Shown: piece by piece, positions 1 through 10,499 of the stretch
Numbering within the stretch: position 1 is the stretch's first letter
Layout of the letters: every line of letters starts with the position of its first letter
Assembly (NCBI RefSeq): GCF_963966145.1
Contig: NC_091049.1
Coordinates: 2,108,001-2,172,000, forward strand
DNA length: 64,000 nt
From: Tenebrio molitor
Lineage: Eukaryota; Arthropoda; Insecta; Coleoptera; Tenebrionidae
Direction of reading: 5' to 3'
The notes under the pieces: model-generated
What the model was told of the DNA's origin: nothing
Database searches by the model: none
What the model saw: only the letters and a program-made list of their open reading frames with translations
Position numbers and translations under genes: made by a program

Positions 1-2040
1 ACCTTCTTTTCTTCCGTGAATTCATTTTCAAAACAAATTTACCTAATGGAGAATCAAGAGAAATCTTTTTCAAATTTGAAATAAACTCCCGTGCGTCAGG
101 GCGCAGGTTCGATGACATTAATGATGTTGACACTCAGTGTGACCAATCGTATTATGATGAAAATCACCAACATAACGTTTTGACAATTGTTTATAAAAAA
201 AATTCAATATTTTACGTTGCCGCGTTTTCCAATTTTGTTACGATATCAATAATTTTTTTTTTGTTCGACAATGTTACAATTTGAGAATTTTCTCCTGCGT
301 GAACGGATTTTGATAAATGTCACAACTTGTCAAAACGAAACGTCAAGCTAATTTTAAAGATTTTAACTATTTTAAACGATTTGGAGCCTTTAAGGGGTTA
401 GTCGAACAAAAAAACATATCTACCTATTCAACTCGTTCGTGTGTAAATTGGGCTCTTTATGGCATGAGTGGACGTGAATAATATACTGTTTTCTATTTTT
501 GTGTCTCAATGAGCATTTCGTGACACTGAAAACAGTTTCACAATAGATAAAAGATCAATTTTATACTATCATTTCTAGTGATTATTGAATATGGGGTTGG
601 TATTGATAGTAAATGTCAGTGTTAAATGTAATGTCATTTGAACCTGAATCCATGTTGTTTGATCAAAATAAACTACATATTATTATAACATTTGGGAGAC
701 AATTTGAAATATAATTTTCAATGAAATGACATTGCTTGATCAATACCAACCCAATTCCATTAAAATAAAAGTCACTAGATAATTATTTTATATATTTTTT
801 TAAATTAAATTAATGAAGCCAAAATAGAAAAAATAGCATGTTGTTTGTTGTGGCGGCCCATATAATTATCCCGACGGAATCAACACATCCTTATTGGCTC
901 CCAAGCAATGGTCTATTATCGTATTATCGCAGTAACTAATGTTGCGCAACTATGGAAATGACTCGCCAGCTTTTGTTTGCAATGATATCGGCCCTCATGA
1001 CTCCATCTTCAATGAAAATTTTGTCCCCAGCGCCATCTAGTTACAACTGGAGACACCAACGATTCGGGCTCGGCGCAGAATGTGCAGATTGCGGCTGCGT
1101 TGCACTAGACCGACTAGAGGTGGCGCTGGTGTCGTGTCAAAAATTTGACAAGCTCCTTGACATTTTTGTTCCTAGATGGCCCACTTTTACCAGGACGAGT
1201 TTCTGTGACATTTTTCCTGTGGACACGCCTTGAAATCAATACTTTCGTTTTCATCCTTACACCTCTGACGGCCCGCGATTGTCTCTTGTTCCCTAAATAA
1301 GTGACATCAGTGCCTATTTTGATCACACGTCACAAAAAATATCGTCACCATTATGGCCCACTAGGTAATTATCAATACCTGATTAGGAACACAAATTCCA
1401 AACATTCCAACTGTCATTCCTATTAATCAAATTTGTCCAATTGTTGTTCCCGATTTGCACAAATTAATTTTCTTCTCTTTGTACTTTGTTAATAACAATA
1501 TCTTCTCAATTATTGACGAGGGTGTTGAGCTAAGCCGCCGCGTCGCTTGGGTTGGTAATATCTCGCGATCCCACCGCTCATTGGTCGCAACGCGGCCAAT
1601 TGTGACGCGACTCCGCCTCCATCTTTCCAAGGCACTCTGGACAGAGTCGCGTTTCTTGTCCAAAACTAGCATTTTTTTCCCAACTTGTTCGAAATCTTTT
1701 GCAAGTTTGTTTCGCCGCTGCCAAAAATTTGCAAAAAGGGTGGCCCAAATTTGTTTTTTTCGGTCAAGTATCGACAGATTTGGACGTAGAAATAGAGGAA
1801 ATAGAAGCATTCCTTTGTCTCTCGAAGAGCAGAGGCGACGCCCTACAGGAGAAAGTTTTTCGTTAAATAATTTGTTTTCTGGGTGAAAGGTGAGATTAAT
1901 AAAGCGGGGTCAAGGTCAAATGGAGTGAATCGCTGCTGAGACCCTAATCACTTCTTTCTTATTAAACAACAAGAATTATTGTTGCTGCTCATTTTTCTTC
2001 GAACTCTCAGTGACAAAATGACAATGCGTTTCTTAATTAA
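1..2040. other. Gene-free flank, no supported coding region
   Basis: AT-rich DNA with one small MITE (574-779) and a moderately CpG-containing patch at about 1040-1900. Open frames of 70-143 codons in the patch overlap on both strands, have no recognisable domain and no convincing splice or promoter context, so I do not call them genes. Confidence 0.5.
574..779. mobile_element. Short inverted-repeat MITE
   Basis: The ends are inverted copies: TCTAGTGA and GGTTGGTATTGAT at the left, and the reverse complements ATCAATACCAACC and TCACTAGA at the right. A half copy with the same right-end sequence occurs at about 18695-18810, which shows that it is dispersed. There is no coding capacity and the transposon superfamily is unresolved. 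Confidence 0.6.
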
Positions 2041-2087
2041 AAATCAATTTATTTACAAATATGTACAAAAAAATAAATATCCTCGTA

Positions 2088-2558
2088 TTACACATTCTCG
2101 TCTTCGCCCCACGAACTTCCATATCCTTCGTCCTCGTCGTCCACATCCTCGATCGAAGCCGGCCACAGCAGCCGGACAGCAACCCCATCGATATGTTCCA
2201 GCTCTGGTGCGTAGCCCTCCAGCATACCCTCCACTGCAGCCTCCATCACGCACCTGGGGCCGCTCGCACAAGCCACCCTCATCATGTGTTGGCACACGAC
2301 GGAAGCCCCATGCTCGAGAATGTTCACCTGGGTGGTATGCACGTTTCCGGGGTTGTTCGCCACGACGTCCCTCCAGAAGTTGTCAACCGTCCAATTTTGG
2401 GGTTTGGTGACGCGGTAGTTTACCGTCCAAGTGCAAGGGAGGATGTGACGACCCTTTATTCCGATGACGCTGATGATTTTGTAGTCCGGGGGACAAGTCT
2501 GCCGCAGGCGCGCCACCACTCCTGGGACGTTAGACCAAATTGGGCAGCGGAAGTCCAT
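2088..2558 (-). CDS. Gene A: small cysteine-containing protein of unknown function (156 aa)
   Basis: I do not recognise this protein. It is paralogous to the products of genes B (13266-13751) and C (17710-18180). Visible features: CPIW at residues 5-8, CPPDY at 22-26, a G-x-K-x-R motif at 33-37, C-x-WTV-x-Y at 42-48, C-x-H-x5-C-x5-C at 89-103 (possible metal site), GYAPELEHIDGVAV..WP at 115-133, and an acidic tail with DEGYGS. There is no signal peptide or membrane segment, so it is probably cytosolic or nuclear. The start ATG follows a splice acceptor (TTTCCAG) directly. The intron is 2559-2613 (55 nt, donor GTGAGT), and the untranslated first exon ends at 2614. An AATAAA on the minus strand at 2053-2048 gives a short 3' UTR. 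The 156-residue length is identical to that of gene C. Confidence 0.8.
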   Translation of the reverse strand: MDFRCPIWSNVPGVVARLRQTCPPDYKIISVIGIKGRHILPCTWTVNYRVTKPQNWTVDNFWRDVVANNPGNVHTTQVNILEHGASVVCQHMMRVACASGPRCVMEAAVEGMLEGYAPELEHIDGVAVRLLWPASIEDVDDEDEGYGSSWGEDENV

Positions 2559-2613
2559 CTGGAAACGAAGAGGATTTAGAAAATGTATTTTTGTAAAGTT
2601 GTGAAATACTCAC

Positions 2614-2730
2614 GTTGTTTGTGACAAAGTGAAGATGTTGCAGCTACGAGATTCACAGTGCAAGTGCATAGCTGGGTCCAATTGACTTGAGTATTTATTG
2701 AGGGTTGGGTCCTCCCCCCACTCGGGGTGG
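2614..2730 (-). promoter_or_regulatory. Gene A promoter and first exon
   Basis: Read on the minus strand, a G-rich element (GAGTGGGGGGAGG, about 2711-2723) is followed by a TATA-like ATAAATA (2698-2692), a predicted start near 2669, and a first exon ending AACAAC at 2614 before GTGAGT. An ATG at 2669 sits at the predicted transcript start and is out of frame with the protein, so it is probably skipped. Element order matches genes B and C. The start site is inferred from TATA spacing. Confidence 0.5.
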
Positions 2731-2739
2731 GTTCTTACC

Positions 2740-3074
2740 TGAAAGAAATAATTGTTTTTCCTAATAAGTATGTAAACTTCAAGGTGCAGTTTTGTTGTTC
2801 ATAATATTTTTTAAATAAAATATGTACTTTTAGTAAATTTACATAATATTTAAATGTAAATTAATGCATTGAATTGTCAATTATACAAAATTTATGCATT
2901 TCGAGTTTTAATTAGAACAGGTGAATTTAAAGAATTATAATGGTGACAAATTTCTTTATAACTAAGAGTTTTGTGACATTTGAAACAAAAAAAATGTACA
3001 TGTTCAAAAATTATGATGGCGCCAACATTTGGATTTTTCAAATCTTACTGTACCTAGCTATAAATCTATACCTA
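2740..3074. other. AT-rich spacer
   Basis: No open frame, tRNA or repeat structure that I can support. It separates the gene A promoter from a MITE. Confidence 0.4.
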
Positions 3075-3076
3075 TA

Positions 3077-3464
3077 CAGGGTGTTTGAAAATTGCTAGTA
3101 CAAAAAAATACTGGTAATTGGTGATGGTGAGTTAAAGTTATCGGCAAAAAAAAATTTTAATAAGTCCTCTAGTTTTCGAGATAAAAATTACTAAAATTTG
3201 GGTTAAAATTGTTAGTACCATTGTTAGTTGCCAAAATCTTGCAAAAAAATATTTATTTTTCATATTGTTGTGTAGTCCTTCATTATCACGCTTGGTTACC
3301 AAGGTTTAAAAAATACTGCCCCGCCTGAGCCGTAAAATATGCTGAGATAGGGTTACTTTATCCCTTTTGTTTAAAAAAAGTAAAAATTGGTTTTTTGGAT
3401 TTCTTAGGGCTTCTAGATGCCACAGTTTTTTTTTTGTACCTACTAGCAATTTTCAGACACCCTG
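3077..3464. mobile_element. TA-flanked MITE, mariner/Tc1-like ends
   Basis: The termini are inverted repeats (CAGGGTGTTTGAAAATTGC at the left, its near reverse complement at 3446-3464), flanked by TA on both sides. That is the target duplication expected of Tc1/mariner elements. The 388 bp carry no transposase. The CAGGGTG end recurs in many other elements of this window. Confidence 0.75.
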
Positions 3465-3466
3465 TA

Positions 3467-3647
3467 TATAAAACTGAATGTCTGTTTGTTTGTATATTTT
3501 GTATGCAAATCTACAGTTTTACTCCGATCTTAATGAAATTTTGTACACTTGATCTTCAAAACAAGAAGAAAATTACTGTCTACTTTAATTTTACAAAAAC
3601 CAACCCCTACTACCATTTTCAACCCTGTTAAGAAAAAAAGACAGTTT
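3467..3647 (-). mobile_element. Partial copy of the Crypton-like repeat
   Basis: About 180 bp match the inner end of the repeat at 12149-12960 in reverse orientation (the ACTGAATGTCTGTTTG end, then the stretch after TTTTACTCCGATCTT). It abuts the TA of the MITE at 3077-3464. Strand follows the convention used for the 12149 copy and is only relative. Confidence 0.6.
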
Positions 3648-3835
3648 TTTAAGAAAAATTACAAAAATTTTAGATTTTTTTTACTCCAAAGTATGTAAAC
3701 CTATTTTTCAAAAAATTGTCATTTATTTTTATTTTGAAAAATCTTTTTGGTGTCTAGAGTTTCAATTTCGTTTCTCTTGAGGTAACGTTGCAAACGCTCA
3801 AATAAAAAAAATCTATGGGAACTAATTAATATACA

Positions 3836-5202
3836 GGCTGATTCACGTAGCCCGTTCATTAGAAACTTTTTGATTTCCCAAAATCATATTAATATGAAAA
3901 TTGGTAGTTGACTATAATCGACTACTCCAAGTTCAAATGAAATATTTTCAAAATGGCGGCACTTCCGGAAATACCGGAAATCGATGCCATCTTTGTTTTT
4001 TTAAATAGAAAGGCCCCATTTTGATTCCACGTTTCGATTCTACGTTAACTTTTGAGTTTAGTACGTCTTTTTGTCAATACTTATCTGTCATCGTTTTTGA
4101 CCTATGTCATCTTTTTTGCAAAAAAGTGAGGTTGCAGGGCTTCATTAAAAAATTTATAATTCCTAAACCATCAGAAATAAATAATTTATTTTTACTTTAC
4201 TGACTTGCCAAAGATTTGGCCGCTTTTTTGCGCTATCAACGACATCTTTTTTATTTTTCATACCCCTACTGCAATTTTTTTAAATTAATAATCAAAAAAT
4301 GTAAAAACTTCATTTTTTTAAATGGCAACTACCGTTTCTGATACTAGATGTAAATGTAAAATTTAATTCTAAGCCTACTTTTATTAACAATATGTATGCC
4401 TATTTGCAGCCGTTTAGACGTAATTTCAATTTTTTTAATAAAATATTCTTTTTTATAAGCAATTGTTTTATTTGAATTTTTATTCAAAAATAGCATTGCA
4501 ATAAATATTAGATAACAACAAAACAATAAAAAATAAGCAAATTAACAAAAACATATTTTAATGTAGGTACCTACCCTAGGTACCTAAATGATTTCATTGA
4601 AAATATTTTTTTGTTAATTTGCTTATTTTTTATTATTTCGTTGTTATCAACTGTTTATTGCATGTGATTTTTGAATAAATATTCAAATAAAACAATTGTT
4701 TGATAAAAAAAAGAATATTTTACTCAAAAAATGGAAATTACACCAAAACGGCTGGGAATAGGCATACACAATGTTAATAAAAGTAGGCTTAGAATTAAAT
4801 TTTACATTTATATCTGGTTGCCATTTAAAAAAATTAAGTTTTTGACATTTTTTGATTAGCAATTTTGAAAAATTTCTGTAGGCGTATGAAACATAAAAAA
4901 TAATCACTAATGGCGGAAAAGATCGGCCAGGTCTTTAGACCTCCAACTAAAAAAAATGAATTATTTATTTCCAATGGTTCAAGAGTTATAAATTTTTTAA
5001 TGAAACCCTGCAACCTCGCTTTTTTGCAAAAATGATGACATCTAGGTCAAAAACGATAACAGATAAGTCTGGAAAAAAGACGTTCTATACTCAAAATTTA
5101 ACGTAGAATCGAAATGTGAAGTCAAATGAGGCCTTTCCATTAAAAAAAATAAAGATGGCGTCGATTTTCGGTATTTGCGGAAGTGCCACCATTTTGGTAA
5201 TA
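3836..5202. mobile_element. Foldback element: near-palindrome of about 1.25 kb
   Basis: The sequence reads nearly the same on both strands about a centre near 4575, where TAGGTACCTAC and TAGGTACCTA meet. The left arm runs from the AAAATGGCGGCACTTCC stretch (about 3950); its diverged reverse complement ends near 5200. The left arm continues outwards to CAGGCTGATTCACG near 3836, which has no right partner, so the right end is truncated. The small frames at 4344-4526, 4683-4907 and 5042-5230 are by-products of the arms. Confidence 0.75.
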
Positions 5203-5299
5203 GGTAAATACATATTTTAATTTCTTTCAAAATTCCAAAAGTGAATTGAAAATAAAATTTGTATACCTAGTAGTTTATTTAACGAGTTTGTGTGTAAAT

Positions 5300-6722
5300 T
5301 TGTTGACCTTTGTTCACGTTTAAAAAAATTCAGAAAAATAATTTTTGGTTGTTAATTTCTAATCATGAGTCAAGTAACTTTTCCCAAAATTGTCACTTCC
5401 AAGAGAGGATAATTAACCTAAACCAATTAGTGGTCAAGTGATCCTTGTTTGTGTTTTCCTTAAAGTAGCTCCGGACTACCTGGCTACCTTTCTAATTACA
5501 TTCTTCCGTAAAGAATTAAGATTCGCAGAAAATCGTTCCTCGGATTAAACTCTTCCTAGATTATTTAGCAACGTAATAAAGTAAAGAAAACAAGAAAAAC
5601 AGGTGAAAGTTGCAACTTGCAGGTGGTGCCAAACACTAGTAGGAATAACAACTGCCTCGTGTCTGATAATCTCAAAATCAAAAACAACTATTTGCTTTTC
5701 TAGCCAACATGGCAAAAACGTTTTAAAAAATGTTTAGGTAACACAAAATTTAACAAAAATATATCGCGGAATCAGGCGATTCAAAATCAAAGAAATTCCT
5801 TTTCGAGAGGATTTCCCTTGCCATTCAACGTGGAAACGCTGCAAGCATTCGGGGCACTTTTCCAGATTCCGCAATATTATCGGAGATTTTTGTATTATAA
5901 AACAAAAATGTTTATGTAATTATGTTATTAATATAGGTATGTTAAAAATATACTTATTTCTTTTACATATTTAAATATACAGTGCGTGTTTTTAACTGTT
6001 GCCGTATAGGAAATTGCATGGTAAAAATGATCCACTGCAAATTTGGTGCTAATATTTATTTTAGTAATAAATAAATCATTAATAAGGCTATGTAATGCAT
6101 TATGTTTGAACAATGACAAGCAGTTATCGGTATAATAGATAACTTTCTGCCGTTTCATTAATTTCAAATTTGAGAAAACAAGTACCTACTTAATGGGTCG
6201 TCGGTCAAAAAGATTAATACATTACTAATGCGGTAGGAATTTTACATCGCTCGGATTTTGTTAAAACACTCCCGCTGCGCTGTCGTGTTTCAATCTAAAA
6301 ACCTTGCGCTGCAAAATGTAGCCTACCGCATATGTACCTAATGTAAATAACTATTACATGTCTACCTTCCAAAAGCTAATTTAATCATAGCCTAGAGGAG
6401 GTCTCGCTATTTATTTTTTAAATGAAAGTGACAAGTCAGGTAATATTTCAGCCTGCTAAAAATTATAGTTGCAGGAAAACACTTTAACAAAAATATTTTT
6501 TTCACAACTTTTTCGACAGTTTTAGGATATTTAATTGTAATCTATCCGATAGTTTAAAAATGTTTCCAACTTTATTCCAAAAATGGTTTTAATATTTTCA
6601 TCAGAACAAAAGTTAACAGGGGATATAATTTTTACCATGCAATTTTCTGTGGTGTTGAAAAAAACCCACTGTATATCTACTAAAATCCTCTTAAATCTTG
6701 ACGCACTATTTTTCAACTTTTA
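5300..6722. repeat. Duplicated block, partner at 15678-16021
   Basis: Segments at about 5300-5485, 5570-5634 and 6678-6722 match, in the same order and orientation, the nearly contiguous block at 15678-16021. Shared landmarks include TTCCCAAAATTGTCACTTCC, AGGTGAAAGTTGCAACTTGC and TACTAAAATCCTCTTAAATC. The copy here is split by about 1 kb of unrelated DNA. Each block lies upstream of a minus-strand member of the gene A/B/C family. Confidence 0.65.
6229..6330. repeat. Hairpin repeat with CG-rich centre
   Basis: The ends TGCGGTAGG and CCTACCGCA are inverted copies, with further pairing of TTTACATCGC against GCAAAATGTA inside. The centre carries CCGCTGCGCTGTCG. It is one of about eight elements with this layout in the window. 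Confidence 0.5.
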
Positions 6723-6940
6723 AAAAAATACGTTAGATTCTTAGATCTGTTAAAGTGTATCAGATTGTGATTTTTTCACATCTACAGCGATATAAACAGT
6801 TATGTTCGCACGAGTGCGCTATAAAGTCTTTCTTACTAAATCTATATCGAAGAGTGTGATTTTACTTTCGGGAGAGAGAAAAAGTAACTTAATCTACAAT
6901 TGTTTGTATTTATTACTTTGTTATTTTTTTTTTTTTTTAC

Positions 6941-9053
6941 TATCCCACCTCCACCCGGCGGCACGGCAATTTTGCCGGAGTACATACACTATTACGGATA
7001 TTACTATCAAGTAATAAGTGCAGTGTTTATCAACATAATTACCGGCGTCTCGCCTCCACATTTTGACTTTTTTGTGTTTTATGTTCTGTGTCAATGTTAA
7101 GGAATTTCCTCACGATGTGACATGAGTATAATAATATACCTTTTTGAATTTCAACCACCAATGTGTTCTCTAAGTCCAAAATTTTTAAATTTTTAAAAAG
7201 AGATTGCGGTACTATTCCTGTTGCTGAAATTATAAATAAATGGTAAAATCGAAACTTTTTCTAAACACCAAAGATTTCTCATAGCAACGGAGAGTTCTAA
7301 ATATTTATTAATTTTTGTATTATAGGTGTGTTTGTGTTATATTGTGTGAATTTGGAACAGCCATATCTAAAAGATATGCTTGCTTTTGTTGTTTATTTAA
7401 AATTATAATGTCTGGTCTGTTATGCTGAATGTGAATGTCAGTTAAAACTGTGCGATCAAAATATAATTTGTAATTGTCATTTTCTAAACAGCTTTCTGGT
7501 TTATAAATGTAATGTGGTTGTGTATCCTTTAATAAATTGAATTTAACTGCTAAATTCATGTGTATAATTTTTGCGAATATATCATGACGTTTTTTATATT
7601 CGCTTTGAGCCAAAACGGTGCAAGAAGAAATGATGTGTTCAATGGTTTCCCCTTCAGTTCCGCAAATCCTACATTTATCGATGATCGATTGTAAACCGCA
7701 TATGTGTTTTTTATAATTTCTTGTATTTATAACACGATCTTGTATTGCAAATATAAAACCCTCAGTCTCAGGATGAATATTTGATTTTTTAAGCCATGCA
7801 TGAGAAGCTTGAATATTAATTTCTGGCTGTTCTAGCTCTTTAAAATATCTCCCATGTAAAGACTTTTGTTTTATATTTGATATAGTGTCAGGTATATTTG
7901 GCTCAACAATATCTGAAATTACATTATCACTTAAATTTAAAGGTGTGTAACCTTTATCCGCTGAAACCAAAGCATTAAAAAAAGTGTTATCACGAGCTCT
8001 ATTGAGAAAATAATTTTTTAGTGAAGCAATTTGATTGTGTTGTAGAATTTCTAGATTTGAAAAACCCCTACCACCATTTTCGCGTGGTAAATTAAATCTT
8101 TCAATAGCAGATTTGGGGTGATGTTTACAAAATTTTGTAAAGAGAACTCTAGTTTGAATATTTATATTCTGTAAATTAGTTTTGGACCATTTTATAACAC
8201 CAAAAGAATAGGTCAACAATGGAACAGCATATGTATTAACTGCTTTAATTAAATTATTACCGTTTAATTTTGATTTTAAAATAGATTTAATTCTTAAATA
8301 AAATTGTTTTTCTAAATTTTCTTTTATAATTGAATGTTGAATATGATTTGATTGATTAATACCTAAATATTTATAAAATTCTCCTTTATTGAAATTTTTA
8401 ATGATTTCTCCTTCTTTAGTTATATATTCTAAATTTTCGTAATGACCGCGACATATTGATTGCGTTTTACACTTATCAATACCAAAACTCATGCTAATAT
8501 CATTTGAGAAATTTTCAGTTATTGTTAATAAAGATAAAATGTGATTCTTTTTAGATGCATAAAGTTTTATGTCATCCATATAAAGAAGGTGATTTAATTT
8601 GGATAGTGTGGTATTATTAAGTCTAATATTAAAACCGTATCCAGTGCTATTTAATAGATTTGTCAAAGGATTGATGGCTAGACAAAACCATAAAGGACTT
8701 AAAGAATCTCCTTGATAAATTCCCCGTTTAATTTGAATAGGCTCGGATTTTAATTTAGTATTGTTTATTGATAAATTTAAAGTAGTTCTCCAAAATGTCA
8801 TTACATGTGATAAAAAGTTAATCAAATCCAAATTAATTTTATAAATTTTAAGAATTTTAATTAACCATGAATGTGGTACTGAATCATAGGCTTTTTTGTA
8901 GTCTATGAATGCGGTATAAATATTTCTATTATTTTTTCTAGCTTGTTCCATTATTACCGTATCTATTATAAGTTGTTCTTTGCAACCAAAACACTCCTTA
9001 ACACAACCTTTTTGTTCTTCATTAAGTATATTTAATTTTTGACAATGGTCGTA
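6941..9053 (-). mobile_element. R4/Dong-like non-LTR retrotransposon, 5'-truncated (copy 1)
   Basis: On the minus strand the element starts at a TAA/ATT microsatellite (9055-9083) and runs through reverse transcriptase, a CCHC finger and an RPD..D endonuclease motif to a 3' UTR ending GTGGGATA near 6941, followed by an A-rich tract. The 3' UTR matches copy 2 (10500-11953). Insertion at TAA repeats is the known habit of Dong-type elements, and the restriction-like endonuclease lies C-terminal as in the R2/R4 groups. The 5' end, including any N-terminal fingers, is missing. Confidence 0.85.
7320..9053 (-). pseudogene. Reverse transcriptase/endonuclease ORF of the R4/Dong-like element
   Basis: The open frame continues upstream to 9164 only because the (ATA)n tract reads as isoleucines; element-derived sequence starts at YDHCQKLN. 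Reverse transcriptase motifs follow in order: AFIDYKKAYDSVPHSW, RGIYQGDSLSPLWFCL, the catalytic LLYMDD and a GIDKCKT block. Near the C-terminus are a C-x2-C-x8-H-x4-C finger (CRICGTEG..HIISSC) and NRPDIIIL..LLDMAVP, the acid residues expected of the R2/R4-type endonuclease. Compared with copy 2 the frame is broken near 7320 and loses about 75 C-terminal residues. With the missing 5' end this makes it inactive. Confidence 0.85.
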
Positions 9054-9054
9054 A

Positions 9055-9083
9055 ATTATTATTATTATTATTATTATTATTAT
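9055..9083. repeat. (ATT)n microsatellite at the 5' junction of the R4/Dong-like copy
   Basis: About nine ATT units directly abut the truncated end of the retrotransposon. This is the target type of Dong-like elements. A comparable tract adjoins the fragment at 63020-63287. Confidence 0.8.
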
Positions 9084-9089
9084 TTTGTT

Positions 9090-9540
9090 GTCATTTACTT
9101 TCAATTCTACTTTTGTACGTATGTAGGTACATCTAAGAGCTGAAAAATATTTTGTTTTTTTCAAATTCTTGTTTATCTAAATAAAGTTTTCTTTCAGGTA
9201 AAAGCATAGGATGACTCATAATGTTTCCCCCTTTTACCAGCCTGCATGACTTATCACTGGCGCATTGACAAGAAGAAGAGTGTTACGTAAATAAATCTAA
9301 CAACATCATTTTATTAACAAGCACATAATTATAACATATTGAAAGATATTGAAATATGTTTTATCACTTCACTGATGCTCTATTATTACTATGCAAAAAC
9401 AAGAAACATTGGGAATTTATTACTAATTTTGACACCCCAAAATGCTACAAGTTTGTCGCTTTGAAAACTGTATTGCCAAGATTGTTTAAAGAAGCATTTT
9501 TTTAAATCTTTGTAACGAAAAAATATTCATAAATGCGCAT
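9090..9540. other. AT-rich spacer
   Basis: No gene or inverted-repeat structure that I can support between the microsatellite and the MITE at 9542. Confidence 0.4.
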
Positions 9541-9541
9541 A

Positions 9542-9792
9542 TAGTTCTCCCAGAGCTGCAGCGGTTTTATGGCAGGGCAATAGTAATTATTACGCCTGTT
9601 GAGATGCCGATACGCGACATAAACAGACCCCTGTCGATCATCATTTTCGTTCTATACCTGTCAGTTTACAGGGTAGTACTTGGACAAATTTACGATTAGG
9701 GGTTGTACTTGCGGTTTAAACCTATTGTTGGTGTTGTTAACGTTTATACAATGGTACCCTGCCATAAAATCGCTGCAGCTCTGGGAGAACTA
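9542..9792. mobile_element. 251-bp MITE with TA target duplication
   Basis: The terminal inverted repeats of about 36 bp start TAGTTCTCCCAGAGCTGCAG at the left and end with the reverse complement at the right; they differ at very few positions. Both ends are flanked by TA. There is no coding region. The near-identical arms suggest a fairly recent insertion. Confidence 0.8.
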
Positions 9793-10102
9793 TAACAGAT
9801 GACAGTCAATATTTTTTCTACTTTGCGTCTTAATTACTCTATTAAAACACCAAAACAGTGGCTATTAAGATACCGTTTTTGGAAAAAAAAAATTTGTCAT
9901 ATTGGCAGTATCGCGCAATTTCTGCTGGCGGACCTTGAATATCCAACGTTTTATAGGTTCAAAAGTGACATCATAACAATAACAATCAGAACAGAAGTAC
10001 CAATCCAAACATCATCGACAAAAATCCCTCATGTGAAATGAAATTTCGTTCAAACAGAAATTTTCATAAAACTAACAGAACAAACTGGAAAAAATACTGT
10101 GT

Positions 10103-10210
10103 TACACTTGTTTTATAAGACATTTTGTCGCACTTGACACTTTGCTGCGCTCGTCGGGCTTCAAACCGGCATGTGCGACAATATACCGTCTTATAAAACT
10201 TGTATAATAA
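10103..10210. repeat. Hairpin repeat with CG-rich centre
   Basis: ACACTTGTTTTATAAGAC pairs with GTCTTATAAAACTTGT, and TTTTGTCGCAC with GTGCGACAATA. The centre is GCTGCGCTCGTCGGGC. It resembles the element at 32781-32905 in its TTTTGTCGCACTTG arm. Confidence 0.6.
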
Positions 10211-10499
10211 TATACTATAAATGCAATCAATATGTCGCGGTCATTACGAACATTTAGAATATACAGACAAATATTGAAAATAATTTTATTATTCATCGAA
10301 TTATACGTTGCTTGGCAATTGAGGAAAAGGTACTCAATTTTCTCATAAAGGGAAAATTAGATCGAGCTCTATTGGTCAATTTGATTAATTCATAACTAAA
10401 AAGCTGTTGCACCCTGAATATTTTTCTAAACGTTTTTTACCTTCATTACCATCAAGGAATATACAGTTTCAATTTGATCCGCGAGTTCTGGGACACCCT

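Noticed and set aside
100..130. Possible tRNA B-box (GGTTCGATGAC)
   Set aside because: The match is imperfect and no A-box or cloverleaf arms could be found at the right distance.
1979..2579. Other frames over gene A (plus-strand frames of 143 and 172 codons, minus-strand frame of 80 codons)
   Set aside because: They overlap the minus-strand exon that is conserved in genes B and C; the other frames show no conservation.
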